This document shows, piece by piece, positions 1 through 11,649 of a stretch of DNA of 64,000 bases. The notes beneath the pieces were generated by a model. It was not told the origin of the DNA. It was given only the letters and a program-made list of their open reading frames with translations, and searched no databases. Within the stretch, counting starts at the first letter, position 1. Every line of letters starts with the position of its first letter. The position numbers and the translations under genes are program-made. Source of the stretch: Adiantum capillus-veneris (taxonomy: Eukaryota; Streptophyta; Polypodiopsida; Polypodiales; Pteridaceae); NCBI GenBank assembly GCA_014529385.2, contig CM043954.1:3163501-3227500 (forward strand), given 5' to 3'.

Positions 1-261
1 ATGTGGGCGACGACGGCGATGACGACGATGCGACGATGACGCGCTGAAAACGCAGATGCTGAAATCTGCGAATAGCGGGCTGAATCTGCAAACGCTTGCT
101 GATCTGACCGTGCGGTGAGGATGCTGAAATCTGTGAATAGCGGGTTGAATCTGAAAACGCAGATGCTGAAATCTGCGAATAGCGGGCTGAATCTGCAAAC
201 GCTTGCTGACCTGATCGTGCGGCGAGGATGTGCTGCGGGAAGGTGAGATCTGTGAGGTTCA
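1..261 (-). repeat. LTR fragment of element D (Gag-only family)
   Basis: The words seen here (gctgaaaacgcagatgctg, aatctgcgaatagcgggct, the gacgacg runs) are the same vocabulary as the middle of the LTRs at 8446-9717 and 22010-22946, on the minus strand. The fragment runs directly into coding remnant at about 262, so the LTR start, the polypurine tract and the end of the internal region have been deleted at that junction. A segment of about 90 bp is also duplicated within it (near 58-110 and 160-215). Confidence 0.6.
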
Positions 262-770
262 TCCGTGCTCATTCATGAGCGAATCGTGTTCATCGTAGAA
301 TATGGCATGCCTATGAAAAGGGATCACATAAAGACGGTGACTAAAATACAGGAAACCATTACGAATGAAACACTCGAACAATGCGTACTGACTAATCATG
401 CGTACACATAATACTCCTGTGGGGGTTCTTGGGACCTCGACTCGAAAGCCAAGATCGGTTCTTGGTGATTGATTAAATCTGCAATGAGGTTAGCTTCACT
501 AGAAAAAACATCAACCAAACCATCAGCTTCGTGAACAATCACATCTTTGTCATGCAAATCATCATGCTTGTAAATAATCACATCTTTATCTTGCAAATCA
601 TGTGTGTCGTGCTTTGGAGAAGACAAGACTGAGAGAGTCTCCTTCTTTTGATTCTTTTCAATCTTCGCCTTCACATTAGAAATGAGAAATGAAGAATGAC
701 CAACTTGCTCCCCACGAATGACAATGGGAGAGTCACTCTTGGCATTGAAAGTGAAAGTATTTTTACCCAA
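262..770 (-). pseudogene. Element D: protease tail, Asp/His repeat and start of the unknown C-terminal domain
   Basis: Reading leftward from 770, the frame gives the last part of the protease domain (TFNAKSDSPIVIRGEQ, conserved in copies A and C), a linker ending ETLSV, then an Asp/His-rich repeat (KHDDLHDKDVIVH type, about 498-612) and the conserved EANLIADLINHQEPILAFES segment. The frame closes at 396. The DNA from about 420 down to 262 still matches the beginning of the unknown domain of copies B, C and H (the region starting EVLCVRMID) but in a shifted frame. It is cut off after the conserved MNEHG motif, where LTR sequence begins. Nonfunctional remnant. Confidence 0.6.
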
Positions 771-841
771 TCAATGAGAGGGTTATGTTCACGAAACTCG
801 TTGAATGCCTAAAAGCATATCACATCCTGAAAGAGGAGAGA

Positions 842-1366
842 CTACAAATTTTTTGCAGAAGGACGCTTGTTAAACTTACTACCAGAATCAAACAAGACCA
901 CCATGTGTTGACCATTCACATGACCGTAACACTTCATGAGAGACTCATCAATGGGAGGATTTTGAGAAGCTTGGGACACACTAGCGTGCTCATTTATGGC
1001 ATTGACAGAGGATGTGGGTTCTGTGGGTTCTTTAGATTCGTTAGATTCAATCTTAGGACATGTTATTTTTATGTGACCCTTGATGTGACAATGATAACAT
1101 CGACCTTCCTTAGAATAAATGCTTTGTTCTTCTGACGTGATGTATCCTCCTAAAATTCCTTGTGCTGCTTTTTCATCTGGGTTGAGCTTAGGTTTAGCAA
1201 TTGTGTTAGCTTTACCCTTAGAGTCATTTTGTGAGTTCTTTTCTGAGAGACTAGATGAAGATTGGTTAGAAGAGTTACCATTCTTACCGTTCTGAGGGTT
1301 CTGAGGAGTCTGAGAGGTACTTTGTGAAGTCTTGTTCTCCGTAGGCTTTTCCTTCTTGTGCTTCAT
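842..1366 (-). pseudogene. Element D: Gag zinc knuckle and retropepsin start
   Basis: A 174-residue frame. It opens with a low-complexity Ser/Asn/Gln-rich linker (residues 1-70). A CX2CX4HX4C zinc knuckle follows at about residues 90-103 (CYHCHIKGHIKITC), and then a retropepsin active-site motif, VVLFDSGS, near residue 160. The knuckle binds packaged RNA and the protease would cleave the Gag polyprotein. D is the only copy in this window that still has the D-S-G triad, but the frame breaks just after it: the FDSGS motif is followed by unrelated residues, and roughly 200 bp of the protease body seen in copies A and C are missing before 770. Frame overlaps the Gag core remnant to its right. Confidence 0.7.
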
Positions 1367-2373
1367 CTCTTGGAGAGAGCAATTACTACCGCCTTGTTGA
1401 GATCCACGGGGTCAAAGACTTCTACATCAAACTTGATATATTCGTCCAACCTAAAAAGGAAAGCCTCTTTGCGCTCATCATCTGATTTGCGTAATTGGGT
1501 GCTGAGCTGCAAAACACGGTTAGAAAAAGACATGATTGGCATACCATTCTGCTTGAGATTGTGCCAATCTTCCTTCAACCGCGTTAGGTACTGAGGAGGC
1601 ATAAACCGCGCCTTGAGCTTGTCTTGGAAGTCGGCCCAATTGAATCAAAGGGACGCGTCTCCGTTGGCTTCCTCTAGGTACGCTGCCAACTGTGCCTCTT
1701 GCCATGTGTGGTACCAATTAATGGCATCATCCACAAGGTACATGGCCGCCGTTAAAACCTTGCTATTCCCTGTCTTCTTAATTGTCGCAAAATAAGCATT
1801 AAATTGATGCAACCAAGAATGAATAACACTAGCATCCATCTTACCGTCATACTTACTAAATGACAACTTCTCGGTGACGGGGTTGTTGGAGTCCGAATCT
1901 CGCCTTGCTCCACTTGATGAACCACCAACATCTTTGGCCGGCTCGTGTTTCGAGGTGAGTATCTGTAGGACCAACTCTTGCATGCGTTGGTCTCTCTGCG
2001 CCTCACGCTCTAACTCCAAGGCTACCCTTTTTTCTTCGGCCGCCAAGCGCAGTTGCTCGCGCATACTCTCTAAGTCGGCCTTTCTTTCTTTGCATTCGCG
2101 ATCCAAGATTGCATTTCTTTCTTCGCTCTCGCGATCCAAGATTGCCCTTCTTTCTTCGCGCTCGCGCTCCAAGGCAGTGCGTTGCGCTTCTTGTTGTAAC
2201 ATCATATCCATCATCGTCTTGACCAAAGCCTCCATAGGATTTGGTGAAATCCTTGGCGTAGATGGGGAAGGGGGAGGGTCGGAAAAACCTCCTGGTGGGG
2301 AAAATTCTTCTTCGCGACTTCCATGCTCATCACCTCCATGTGAAGTATCCATTCCGCTTCGGGTGATGACCAT
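1363..2373 (-). pseudogene. Element D: Gag (coiled coil plus retrotrans_gag core)
   Basis: I place the start at the ATG whose first base is 2373 (MVITRSGMDT). This motif is conserved in copies A, B and H and resembles the usual start of plant Gypsy Gag proteins; the longer upstream reading relies on a GTG start. Order: Pro-rich segment (SPPGGFSDPPPSPSTPR), a long charged heptad-like stretch of EREREERR/ILDRE repeats likely to be a coiled coil, then the Gag core beginning FSKYDGKMDASVIHSWLHQF and WYHTWQEAQLAA. The frame stops at 1645. The rest of the core (MPPQYLTRLKEDW to DPVDLNKAVVIAL) continues in another frame at 1602-1363, so there is at least one frameshift near 1,620. Gag would form the capsid for RNA packaging. 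Confidence 0.75.
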
Positions 2374-2606
2374 ACACTGAAGTCTTGGGTTCTTAAGTTC
2401 ACGAGGAACTTGGGTTCTTGTGGTTCTTATATTCTTGAGGGTCTTGAGTTCTTGAGGTTCTTCTTTACTTGCAATGTGTGTGAGAGAAGGATCTTCTCTT
2501 ACCTGAGCTCTTCTCTTTCTCGCGGATGCACCCCTTGGCGGCCTTGCGCTCACACCAAGGTTGCTTTTTCCCACCTCACGTTGATTGGCCGGCCGCTAAG
2601 TGCATG

Positions 2607-2877
2607 TGATCAACGCGCGGCGGTGTGTGCAAGTGATAGAGCACGTGAAGATGTGCAGGCCTTGAGGCTTGAAGCGGAGGCACTGTGCTGCAGAAGGGAA
2701 GCGCTAGCAGAACGAAGAGGGAGAGAGAGAGAGCTCACGTTTTTGGGGAAAACTCAATAAGTGAGTTTTGGGTTTTCCCACTTTTATTATAAGTGACCTT
2801 TAAAAAATGTGTCATATTGAACCTGGACAAAGTATAAAAATGTACAAAAAGGGGTTATTTAGGCCTTTAACCCAACA
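2607..2877 (-). repeat. 3' LTR of Copia K1
   Basis: On the minus strand it reads TGTTGGGTTAAAGGCC at 2877 downwards and ends at 2607. It is paired with 7598-7867; the two copies share a TATA-less AT-rich stretch (cacttttattataagtgacc) and a (ga)n run. Confidence 0.92.
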
Positions 2878-2912
2878 ACCTCCCACTTAAAGGCATAAAT
2901 GACGCCTTTAAG

Positions 2913-4769
2913 TTAACCAACTTCCACTAGTTGTATGCAATGCTCATGTTGAGCCTTAGCAAGACTCTTGGTGAGAACATCTGCAGGGTTATCCTGTGTA
3001 TGGATCTTAGTCAAGCTGACTAGACCATCCTCCAATACCTGTCGTATGAAGTGGTACCGCACATCTATGTGTTTGGTACGCGCATGAAACATGGCATTTT
3101 TGGCTAAATAGACAGCACTCTGGCTATCACAACCCAACACGGGTGTATGAGCAGACATACTAAGTTCTTTTGCAAGTCTGCCCAACCAAATGGCCTCTTT
3201 TGAAGCCTCTGTGGCTGAAATATATTCAGCCTCAGTAGTACTCAATGCCACAATTTTTTGTAACCTAGAACACCAAGAGACTGCACCACCAACAATGGCA
3301 AATACATATCCACTGGTAGATTTCCTGGTATCCATGTCAACTGCCATGTCTGCATCACAATATCCCTGCAACTTTAAGTCACTTTTGCCATAACAGATAC
3401 ACTTTGATTGTGTACCTTTCAAATATCTCAGAATGCATTTGACAGCTTCCCAATGCGCTTTGCCAGGATTCGACATGTATCGACTAACAATTCCCACTGC
3501 ATAAGCAATGTCGGGACGAGTGGCAACCATAGCATACATAAGAGAACCACAAGCTGATGCATAAGGGATTCCCTTCATTGCTTTCAATGTTACCTCATCC
3601 TTTGGGCAATCTGCTTTGCTAAGCTTAGTGTATGGAGGTAAAGGTACTCCAAGAGGCTTAGCATCAGCCATATTAAACCTATTAAGTACTTTTGCAATGT
3701 ACCTTTCTTGAGATAAAAACAACAATTTCAGCTTTCTATCTCTTTTAATACGCATGCCCAAAATATGCTCTGCATCACCCAAATCCTTCATAGCAAATGT
3801 TGAATTTAGCTTACGTTTCAGAGCATCAAGACTAGTCTTATGTTTCCCGGCAAGCAGCATGTCATCAACATAGAGAACAAGTATGATGGGACTACCATCT
3901 TCATCCCTTTTCGTATACAAACAAATGATCTGCATGGCTGTGTTTAAAGCCTTGAGACAGCATAAAAGTGTTAAACTTCTTATACCACTGCCGTGATGAT
4001 TGTCTCAAACCATAAAAAGCCCTTTTAGTTTGCATACAAGTTCCTCACGTGTAGGAACTACAAAACCTTCAGGTTGTTTCATGTATATGTCCTCTTCAAT
4101 GTCACCGTGCAAAAACGCTGTCTTTACATCCATTTGATTCAATTCCAAATCAAGCACCGCAACGAGAGCAAAAAGGACACGTAAAGTTGTAAGCTTTACA
4201 ATGGGAGAAAAGATTTCTTGAAAATCGATTCCTTCTTTCTGTGCATATCTTTTTGCAACCAATCTTGCCTTGTACTTGGGTTTTTCATCCACAATCTTAA
4301 TCTTGTATACCCATTTGTTAGGAAGAGCCTTTCTCCCTTTAGACAATGGCACAAGATCCCAAGTATCATTTGCATACAAGGATATCATTTCCTCTTGCAT
4401 TGCAAGCTCCCACTTACTGCTTGACTCACATGTCTTTGCCTCTTTATACGTAAGAGGCTCTCCCTCATCTGTCAACACAACATGATGCAAAGAGGGCTCA
4501 AAGCGCTGTATCAACCTTCTGACACGAGTAGACCTACATACCCAATGATCTACATTCTCAGGCACAGGTTCTACATCAGGAGGCAACTCATTTTCAGCAT
4601 GCTCATGCTGTTGAAAATCATTTTCAGCCATGACAGGTGGTTGTCCATCCTCATTTAGAGCATCTAAATCATGTCCTACCTCTTTTGGCTCAAGGTTAAC
4701 CTGCTGATTATCAATTTCAGCTTGCGGTAATGCATCCTGAGGCTCTTTTTCAACATCAATAGGTGACAA
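2913..4769 (-). pseudogene. Copia K1 reverse transcriptase and RNase H, frameshifted
   Basis: The right piece (4769-4005) holds the integrase-RT linker and the N-terminal RT segment, with TWDLVPL, KWVYKIK, YKARLVAK and the LNQMDVKTAFLHGD motif. The left piece (3935-2913) holds the palm motif LYVDDMLLAG, the LGMRI segment and Copia RNase H with GYCDADMA, CSRLQKIVALSTTEAEY and the C-terminal NPADVLTK. Between them (3936-4005) the DNA encodes the conserved YGLRQSSRQWY segment in another frame, so there are frameshifts near 4,020 and 3,935. RT and RNase H would copy the element RNA into DNA in cytoplasmic particles. A further frame change occurs at about 4,790. Confidence 0.88.
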
Positions 4770-4803
4770 GAGAGGCTGAAATTTGACCGACTTCTTGTCA
4801 GTT

Positions 4804-7079
4804 TCAGAAGATGTTCAACAATTGAGCCTCATTGAACACTACATCTCGGCTGCGTACTACCCTCTTAAACTGAGGCAACCATATCCTCATTTCACCCTCT
4901 TCCCCATAACCTAGGAAGAGTCCTTGGATGGACTTGGTATCTAGCTTTGTCCTCAAGTCATTACGAACATGGACAAAAGCCTCGCAGCCAAACACTCTCA
5001 AATGATCATAAGAGGCAGGTTTGCCAGACCAAACCTCCTCTTGAATGTCATTTTTTAGTGTACTGTTAGGAGAGTGATTGCATACATGAACTGTAGTTTT
5101 CAAAGCCTCTCCCCAAAACCCATGAGGGAGATTAGCCGTGGACAACATGCAACGCACTCTCTCACATAAAGTATGGTTATACCTCTCAGCCACACCATTA
5201 GAAGATGGATTATAAGGGGCTGTCAACTCCCTTTTAATCCCATATTCTTCGCAATAATGCTGAAATTCAGCAGACGTGTACTCCCCCCATTGTCAGATCT
5301 CAGACATTTAAGCTTACTACCCTTTTGCGTGGTCACAAAAGCATGAAACCTCTTAAATGCATTAAATGTCTCACTCTTATTCTTTAACAAATATGCCCAG
5401 CCTTTCCTAGTGCAATCATCAATGAATGTAACAAAGTATCATGCACCACCAAAAGACTTAACAGACATTGTACATACATCGGAGTGAATTAAATCAAGAG
5501 CATTAGCTTTGCACGAGACACCAGAAAAATAAGAAGACTGCTTTTGTTTACCATACAAATAGTCATTACAGAAATCTAACTTGGTGCCCTTTACATCAAC
5601 CCTCTTCAAAGAGGAGAGCACATCAAGTCCCTTCTGGCTCATATGGCCAAGTCTTTTGTGCCACAACTCCAAATGAGAAGCAACTTCAGCCATTGCAAGA
5701 AACTTGCCAGGCAAAGCTTTGCTATGTAAATAGTACAATGTACCACTCTTGCATCCCTTGACAATGAGCATTGATCCCTTAAGAAACTTCCATGAACCCC
5801 CAGCAAAAATGGTTGTAGAACCCTGTGCATCCATCTGGCCAACAGACAATAGACTCTTCTTGACGCCTGGTACATACCTAACATCTTTAAGCATAAACTC
5901 TTGGCCATTGTTTAATGCCAAGCGCACAGTGCCCATTCCTTCAATGTCACAAGCATGGTCATGCCCAAGGTAAACCTTGCCATACTTGCCTGCATGATAA
6001 GAAGCAAAACACTCCACAGATGGAGTCACATGAAATGAGGCACCCGAGTCTACTATCCAAGACTGTGTAAGGCCATCATTTGCACTTAGCAATGTACCAA
6101 TGACATCTCTACGTGAGATAAGCACGTCTTCTCCATTTGCTACAACAAAATCTGAGGGGCATGAAGCTGCAACCAAGATCTCTTCACTGTCGGATAACTC
6201 TGTGATAACCACACTAGAGGATGCATTGATAGTCTCCGAATCCTTAGAGGAGGTACTTGTTGATTTTTCCCCTTTCTTATCCTCTGTCTTCTTCTTCTCC
6301 TGTGATTCCTTCTTTCTTTCCTGCTCTTTCTTGAAATACCTGCAATCTGGCTTCTTATGGCCTTTTCTGCCACACTGATAACAAGTCACATCCTTATCCC
6401 TAGACTTGCTTTTGCTCTTGTTTTGAGTCTTGGTACCTGTATTTTGCTTCTGACTTCTACCTCTCGCATTGTAAGCAGAACTGCCACCTTGCCCACCACT
6501 AGATTTGCGTCTAATTTCCTCATTTAAGATGGAGCCTCGCACTCCATCATATGTGAGGTTGGGGCTATTACTCAAAGAAACCACAAGCGTTTCCCAAGAG
6601 TCTGGCAAAGTCATCAATAAAAATATGGCTTTCAACTTGTCTTCAAAAGGTTGAAGCCAAGTATCCTGTAGCTGACTCATAACACTGGTGAAAGCCCTTA
6701 AGTGCTCAGAAGCCGACTTGGCTTCGTCAAGCATCATGTTCACCAGTTTGCGCATCAAATGCACCTGATTCACAGGGGTGGCATTCTCATAAGTGGCCTT
6801 CAACTTATGCCAAATTGCATGTGCACTGTCCAAGCCCTTTATGTCCACCAGAATGTCATCGGTCACAACCATTTTGATATAGGCCTTTGCCCTCTTGTTG
6901 AGCTTGGCCCAATCCTCATCCGGCGTATCCACAGGCTTTACGGCCAAAAGGGCGTCCTCACAATCCTTGAGGAATAAAATCCCTTGCATCCTGTCCTGCC
7001 ATAGGTCGAAACCTGTACTGTCAAATCGCTTGATTTCCATCAAGCTCTTAGCATCAGACGACGAGGAAGTAGAGGCCAT
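4804..7079 (-). pseudogene. Copia K1 Gag, protease and integrase
   Basis: Start chosen at the ATG at 7079 (MASTSSSSDAKS). Gag has a UBN2-type core (DLWQDRMQGILFLKD through SWETLVVSLSNS) and a CX2CX4HX4C knuckle (CYQCGRKGHKKPDC). The aspartic protease active site is WIVDSGASFHVT. A GAG-pre-integrase segment (LWHKRLGHMSQKGLDVL) precedes the integrase core (ALDLIHSDVC). The frame closes with TGA at 5439 inside the conserved G-A-x-YFVTFIDD motif, where a CGA to TGA change is the simplest explanation. A one-base frameshift follows in SDNGGEY near 5,293. The remaining integrase (TAPYNPSSNGVAERYNHTL, FLGYGEEGEMRIW) reads from 5226 to 4804. Confidence 0.88.
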
Positions 7080-7597
7080 TTGCACGGATAAAAATGCAGC
7101 ATAAAGTGTCTACACAAAATCTGAAAATTTCTAGTGATCACAATGTACCGCACGTTGCATACAATGTGCTGAAAATTTCAGCAATTAACAAGTATCCCCA
7201 ATGCGTACTTGCATAAACCCACAAAAGGCGTACATAAACCTCAATTTGTGTACATAAAAAACAATCCAATTCTGAGTTTTCTGCAAATTTATTGTTTTGG
7301 CGCATCAATTTGCATCAAATGGACCTGTTTTGAGTGGGAAAAGCAAGGGGCATTCACGGGAATCGATTTAAAACACCTGCGTTTTGTTGTTTTGACCTGT
7401 AATTTTTTGGTTTTTACCTGTTTTGACCTAATTTCAGCCTGTTTTAGGCTGTTTTGGGAACCCTAAACACCCTAGGTGACACCGGAAGCAAGGGGCTTCG
7501 CAATGAAAGCGGAAATTTGACGCGAGAGAAGCCTTTCGCCTGCTGTCTAGCCACCTGCGCAAAGCTTCTGAAACCCTAATCTGGCTCTGATACTAGT

Positions 7598-7867
7598 TGA
7601 TGAGTGCGCGGTGGTGTGTGCAAGTGATAGAGCACGCGAAGATGTGCAGGCCTTGAGGTTTGAAGCGGAGGCACTGTGCTGCAGAAGGGAAGCGCTAGCA
7701 GAACGAAGAGGGAGAGAGAGAGAGCTTACGTTTTTGGGGAAAACTCAATAAGTGAGTTTTGGGTTTTTCCACTTTTATTATAAGTGACCTTTAAAAATGT
7801 GTCATATTGAACCTGGACAAAGTATAAAAATGTACAAAAAGGGGTTATTTAGGCCTTTAACCCAACA
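7598..7867 (-). repeat. 5' LTR of Copia K1
   Basis: Begins TGATGAGTGCGCGG at 7598 and ends CCCAACA at 7867. Paired with 2607-2877, with about eight substitutions and one indel by eye. Confidence 0.92.
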
Positions 7868-8066
7868 GCATGGTCCGCTCTTAATGAGTGAAAAGAGAAA
7901 CAAGGGGAGGCTGGACAAGCCCTTCTTTCTTGGGTTTCCTGTCACTCTTCAAAAACACGATTAGGACTCGACATGCCCAAGTGGACTTGGGTTACGTGCG
8001 ACCGCAACAAGCAAAAAAAGAAATTTCTTGTGGTTCTTTCCTTGAGTGATATAGAACACTGTCAAA

Positions 8067-8078
8067 GCTTTGATACCA
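8067..8078 (-). other. Primer-binding site of element D (degenerate initiator-Met type)
   Basis: Plus-strand gctttgatacca is the complement of TGGTATCAAAGC, one base away from the TGGTATCAGAGC primer site of the other family members. It sits one base from the LTR end at 8080. Confidence 0.7.
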
Positions 8079-8079
8079 A

Positions 8080-10554
8080 TGTAAGGTGCAGCGAAAGTGA
8101 ATGTTGAACTTTGCTCAAGATGAGTGCTCCAAATTGTGCTCAAGGGTTCCTTTTACTTACAGAAGGGAGAGCCTTCCGTTCCTTTAGTGAGAGAGTGCAA
8201 ATGATCACAAACAAAGTGGATAAACACTATGCATGAAGGTACTGAGACTGAGAGATAGAAAGAGAAGAATAGTCAACCCCTCCTCAAAGGGCCCCACTCT
8301 CTATGGCGAGAGAGGTCTATGCTATTGATTGCACAATCCTCGTACAATGGTTTAAATGCAATGGACTTGCCGACGATGTTGACGACGATGATGACGACGA
8401 CGAGACGGGTTGAAATCTTAAAACGCTAGGGGCTTAAATCTGCAATGCTAGGTGCAGTGGAATGATTGTTTGCGCTTTGCTCAAGATGAGTGCTCCAAAT
8501 TGTGCTCAAGGGTTTCTTTTAGTTCTTATGGAAGAGAGAGCCTTCTGTTCTTATGGAAAGTGCTATGATCACAAACAAAGTGAATGGACACTGTGCATGC
8601 AAGTGTATGAGACTGAGAGATAGAGAGAGAAGAGAGATACGACACCAGAGACGTTGTAAAACCCTCCTCCGAAGGCCCCACTCTCGTCGGCGAGAGTGGT
8701 CTACTAATGATTGCACAATCTGGTACAAATGGTATGCACGGACTGATGCAAGTCTAGGCTATGTCGACGATGACGACGGTGATGACGAAGTCGACCTAAG
8801 GGCTGAAATGTGCAATCTTTCTATTGCTGTCCAAAAATGCTATGGGCTGAAATCTGCTAATCTTCTATTCGCTGAATTCTGACTCTGTCGGTGACGATGT
8901 CGATGATGACGATTCGACGACGACGTGCTGAAAACGCAGATGCTGAAATCTGCGTTTTCCGGGCTGAAACTGTAAACCTTGCGGAAACTGACCGTGCGGT
9001 AAGGAACTGCTGCGGGAAGGTGAGATCTGCGAGGTTCGGGACTTGATCTGCGAAGTCTAACTGCTGAAAACTGAAAACGCTGATGGTTCTAGGTCGCGAT
9101 GATGGTTGGGGCTGATCTGCAGCCAAAAACGCTAGGGCTGAATTTTGGTGTTTCTATCGCTGGGATTCTGCAGATGCAAAAACGCTAGGCTGATCTGCTG
9201 TAGTCCCGTCGCTGTGGCTCTGCAAATGCAAAACGCTGGCTGATCTGTGGTGGTCTGATCCAAAAACGCTAGGCTGTTGCTTGGGAGCAAAAACGCTAGG
9301 TCACTTGGGGGGTTCTGCTGAGAAGGTGCATGTTGAGCATGTGCTCCTGCTGCCTCTTCTGCCATTTAGTGCTAACTTGGGTTTGCTTATATATTAACTT
9401 AGCAAAATTGCCCTACCTACTTTTGTTGGGAAGTCACTTAAAAATAATAAGTGAAAATTACCAAAAATAGGAAAATAGGCTAAATGCACTGGAAAATTCC
9501 CCTGACTGAATCTGATGGATTTTGAAGGGAATACTGATGATCATGCTATGTGCAAGCAGAGGATATGCATCTACACTCAGTGACTGGGCATGCACGGTCT
9601 ACGAATAGACTCACAAAAGTGCCAGATCACTGCTAATCTAAAGTGACTGGATTGACTGAACCCTGCTGTGGTGTAGCTTGTCCACGGACACATAGGGTTG
9701 GGATGTGTCACGTGACATGCAAATCTTGTATCTGTTGAATTTTGACTCTATGTTGGTGACGACGGCGATGACGACGCGTTGAAAATGCAGATGCTTAAAT
9801 CTGCTAATAGCGGGTTGAATTTGCAAACGTTGGCTGATCTGATCGTGTGGCGAGGATGTGTTGCGGGAAGGTGAGATCTGCGAGGTTTGGGGGCTGCAGT
9901 ACGGAATCTAAATGCTGAAAACTGGAAACGCTGATGCAATCATGGGTTCTATTGCCGGGAATCTGCAAACGCTAGAGGTAGTCTGCAATCGCAAAAACAC
10001 TGGGCTGATTTGCTGTTTGATGCAAAAACGCTAGGGAGTCTGCTGTGATCTGTTGTCGCCAGGCATCATCTGCAACTGCAAAACGCTGGGCTGATCTGCA
10101 AATGCTGAAAACGTTGGCTGGTCTTTGGTGGCTGAAAACGCTAGGTTGCGTGCCGGGGGGTCTTGCTTGGAAGGTGCATTGTCGAACAGTTGGTCCTTGC
10201 TGCCTCTTCCGCCAGATACTGCTAGCGCTAGCTTTTCTTATATATTGCCCGAGTCAAATTGCCCTACCCAGTTTTCCAACAAAGTCACTTATTAATAATA
10301 AGTGAAAAATGGCTAAAATAGGGAAAATGGATTCTATATGCACTGTAAAATGCTCCTGATGGGTACTGACTGTAGTTTGATGATCATGCTGTGTGCAACC
10401 AAAGGAAATGCAACTACTCTAAATGCCTGGATATGCACGGCCTGCGAACAGACTCACAAAGGTGCCATAACACTTCCTAAGCTGAACTGAATCCTAGTCA
10501 TGAAGTAGCTTGTCCAAACTCCACATGCACATAGGGTTAGATGTGCACGTGACA
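8080..10554 (-). repeat. LTR shared by elements D (5') and A (3'), split by a solo LTR
   Basis: LTR end TGTAAGGTGCAG starts at 8080; LTR start (reverse complement TGTCACGTGCACATC) ends at 10554. The two parts, 8080-8445 and 9723-10554, join exactly when the solo LTR at 8446-9717 and one copy of its TGCAA duplication are removed, restoring the arrangement seen uninterrupted at about 22,380-22,400. It borders the primer site of D on the left. On the right it meets the Asp/His segment of A without the usual polypurine tract, so A lost its unknown domain and PPT at this junction. Confidence 0.8.
8446..9717 (-). mobile_element. Solo LTR of the Gag-only family (S1)
   Basis: 1,272 bp, beginning TGCTAGGTGCAGTGG and ending TGTCACGTGACA, flanked by TGCAA at 8441-8445 and 9718-9722. 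It contains a TATA-like tatatatta near 9,390, the ctctcgtcggcgagag hairpin near 8,685 and many caaaaacgctagg words at 9,120-9,300. A solo LTR forms by recombination between the two LTRs of a complete element. Confidence 0.9.
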
Positions 10555-11320
10555 ACCTCGACTCCAGAGCCAAGATCGGTTCTGTGTAACTGATCGTATT
10601 TGCAATGAGGTTAGCTTCATTGGAAAAACCATCATCTAAATCATCATCCTTATGAACAATCACATCTTTATCATGCAAATCATCATCCTTGTGAACAATC
10701 ACATTTTGATCATGCAAAACATGTGTGTCGTGCTTTGGAGAAGAAAAGGCTGAGAGAGTCTCCTTCTCTTGTTTCTTTTCAAACTTCGTCTACACATTAG
10801 AAATGAGAGGTAAAGAATGAACAACTGCCTCTCCACGAATGACAATGGGAGTCACTTTTGGCATTGAAAGTGAGAGTATTGTCCATCCAATCAATGAGAG
10901 GATTATGCTCATGAAACCATCGAATGCCTAAAATCATATCACATCCTGAAAAAGGAGACACTACAAATTTTCTGCAGAAGGACGCTTGTTGAACGGTAAA
11001 TAACATCAAGGCACTCTCGTGTAATGAGAGAGTCCATACCGGGAGCGAAGCCCGACACCTCAAGAGATGTCTGACTAATCTCTAGGCGGGCTCTCTCTAC
11101 AAGAGAGGCACTAATCACATCATGCACACTGCTTGAATCAAACAATATGACAACGTTGACCCTTCACATGACCATAACACTTAAAGAGAGACTCATCAAT
11201 GTGTGTGTCAGAAACATACGAAGACTCAGATTGGTTCATTAAAGTGCTTGTGGTAGCTGTTGATGCTTTGGGTTCCTTAGGTGGGGTTGTCTTAGGACAA
11301 GCCACCTTAATGTGACCCTT
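10555..11320 (-). pseudogene. Element A: zinc-knuckle end, protease and Asp/His repeat
   Basis: Reading leftward from the Copia K2 insertion, the first bases complete the zinc knuckle (KGHIKVACP, partly on the other side of K2). The protease body follows with the active-site region MFDSSSVHDVISASLVERARLE, GMDSLITRECLDV and GCDMILGIRWFHEHNPLIDWM. The active-site triad reads D-S-S rather than D-S/T-G, so the protease is probably dead. Further left are the linker and an Asp/His repeat (about 10,616-10,730) with KDDDLHDKDVIVH units, then EANLIANTISYTEPILALES, which runs straight into the LTR at 10554. Several frames are needed; nonfunctional. Confidence 0.7.
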
Positions 11321-11325
11321 GAGGT

Positions 11326-11602
11326 TGTTGAAGATGATGAAACAGGAAACAGAAGGAAGACAGCAACTCAGAGTAGGAAGAAGATGGAGAAGGAGAAGAC
11401 ACAGAACTTGTGTACGAGATCTCTGTAGTCTCTCTCTCTGTATTGGAATAATAATTTTTACAAACTCAGAGCAACAAAGCTTATATGAAACCCTAAGAGA
11501 TAAGGTGTCCTTTCACACCGGATGTCCAGGGGGAAAAACCCAGTGGGAGAAAAGTGCCCCTGGTGAAGCGCGTATACACACTAACACTACTACATGTCTA
11601 CA
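11326..11602 (-). repeat. 3' LTR of Copia K2
   Basis: Minus-strand TGTAGACATGTAGTAG at 11602 to CATCTTCAACA at 11326; pairs with 16227-16503. Confidence 0.94.
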
Positions 11603-11649
11603 AATCCCCCCTGTAGTGATAGTGTGAATCCGTACAAGGTAGCAGATCA

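Larger units (their letters stand above)
2607..7867 (-). mobile_element. Copia LTR retrotransposon K1, inserted in the leader of element D
   Basis: Complete 5.26-kb insertion on the minus strand. LTRs of 271 and 270 bp lie at 2607-2877 and 7598-7867, flanked by the 5-bp target duplication GCATG (2602-2606 and 7868-7872). The host sequence rejoins across it to match the uninterrupted leader of copy A near 21,797-21,815. Next to the right LTR is a Met-type primer site, altered at one base (tctgatactagt, about 7586-7597). Next to the left LTR is a purine-rich tract on the minus strand (2878-2888). Domain order gag, protease, integrase, reverse transcriptase, RNase H is that of Copia. The LTRs differ at only about eight positions by eye, yet the coding region has several frameshifts. 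Confidence 0.93.
1..10554 (-). mobile_element. Element D: Gag-protease non-autonomous LTR retrotransposon, copy 1
   Basis: Minus-strand element whose 5' LTR starts at 8080 (the reverse complement of its end), with a degenerate Met primer site at 8067-8078, an untranslated leader (7868-8066 plus the part left of the Copia insert) and Gag, zinc-knuckle and protease pieces reading leftward from 2373. No reverse transcriptase, RNase H or integrase belongs to it; those found inside 2607-7867 belong to an inserted Copia element. Its 5' LTR is the same physical LTR that serves as 3' LTR of element A, so D and A form a tandem compound. The left end is truncated and runs off the window. Confidence 0.7.

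Noticed and set aside
1874-2380. 168-codon plus-strand frame rich in Ser/Arg
   Set aside because: Antisense shadow of the Gag coiled coil; the same happens at 21254-21592 and 47744-48022.
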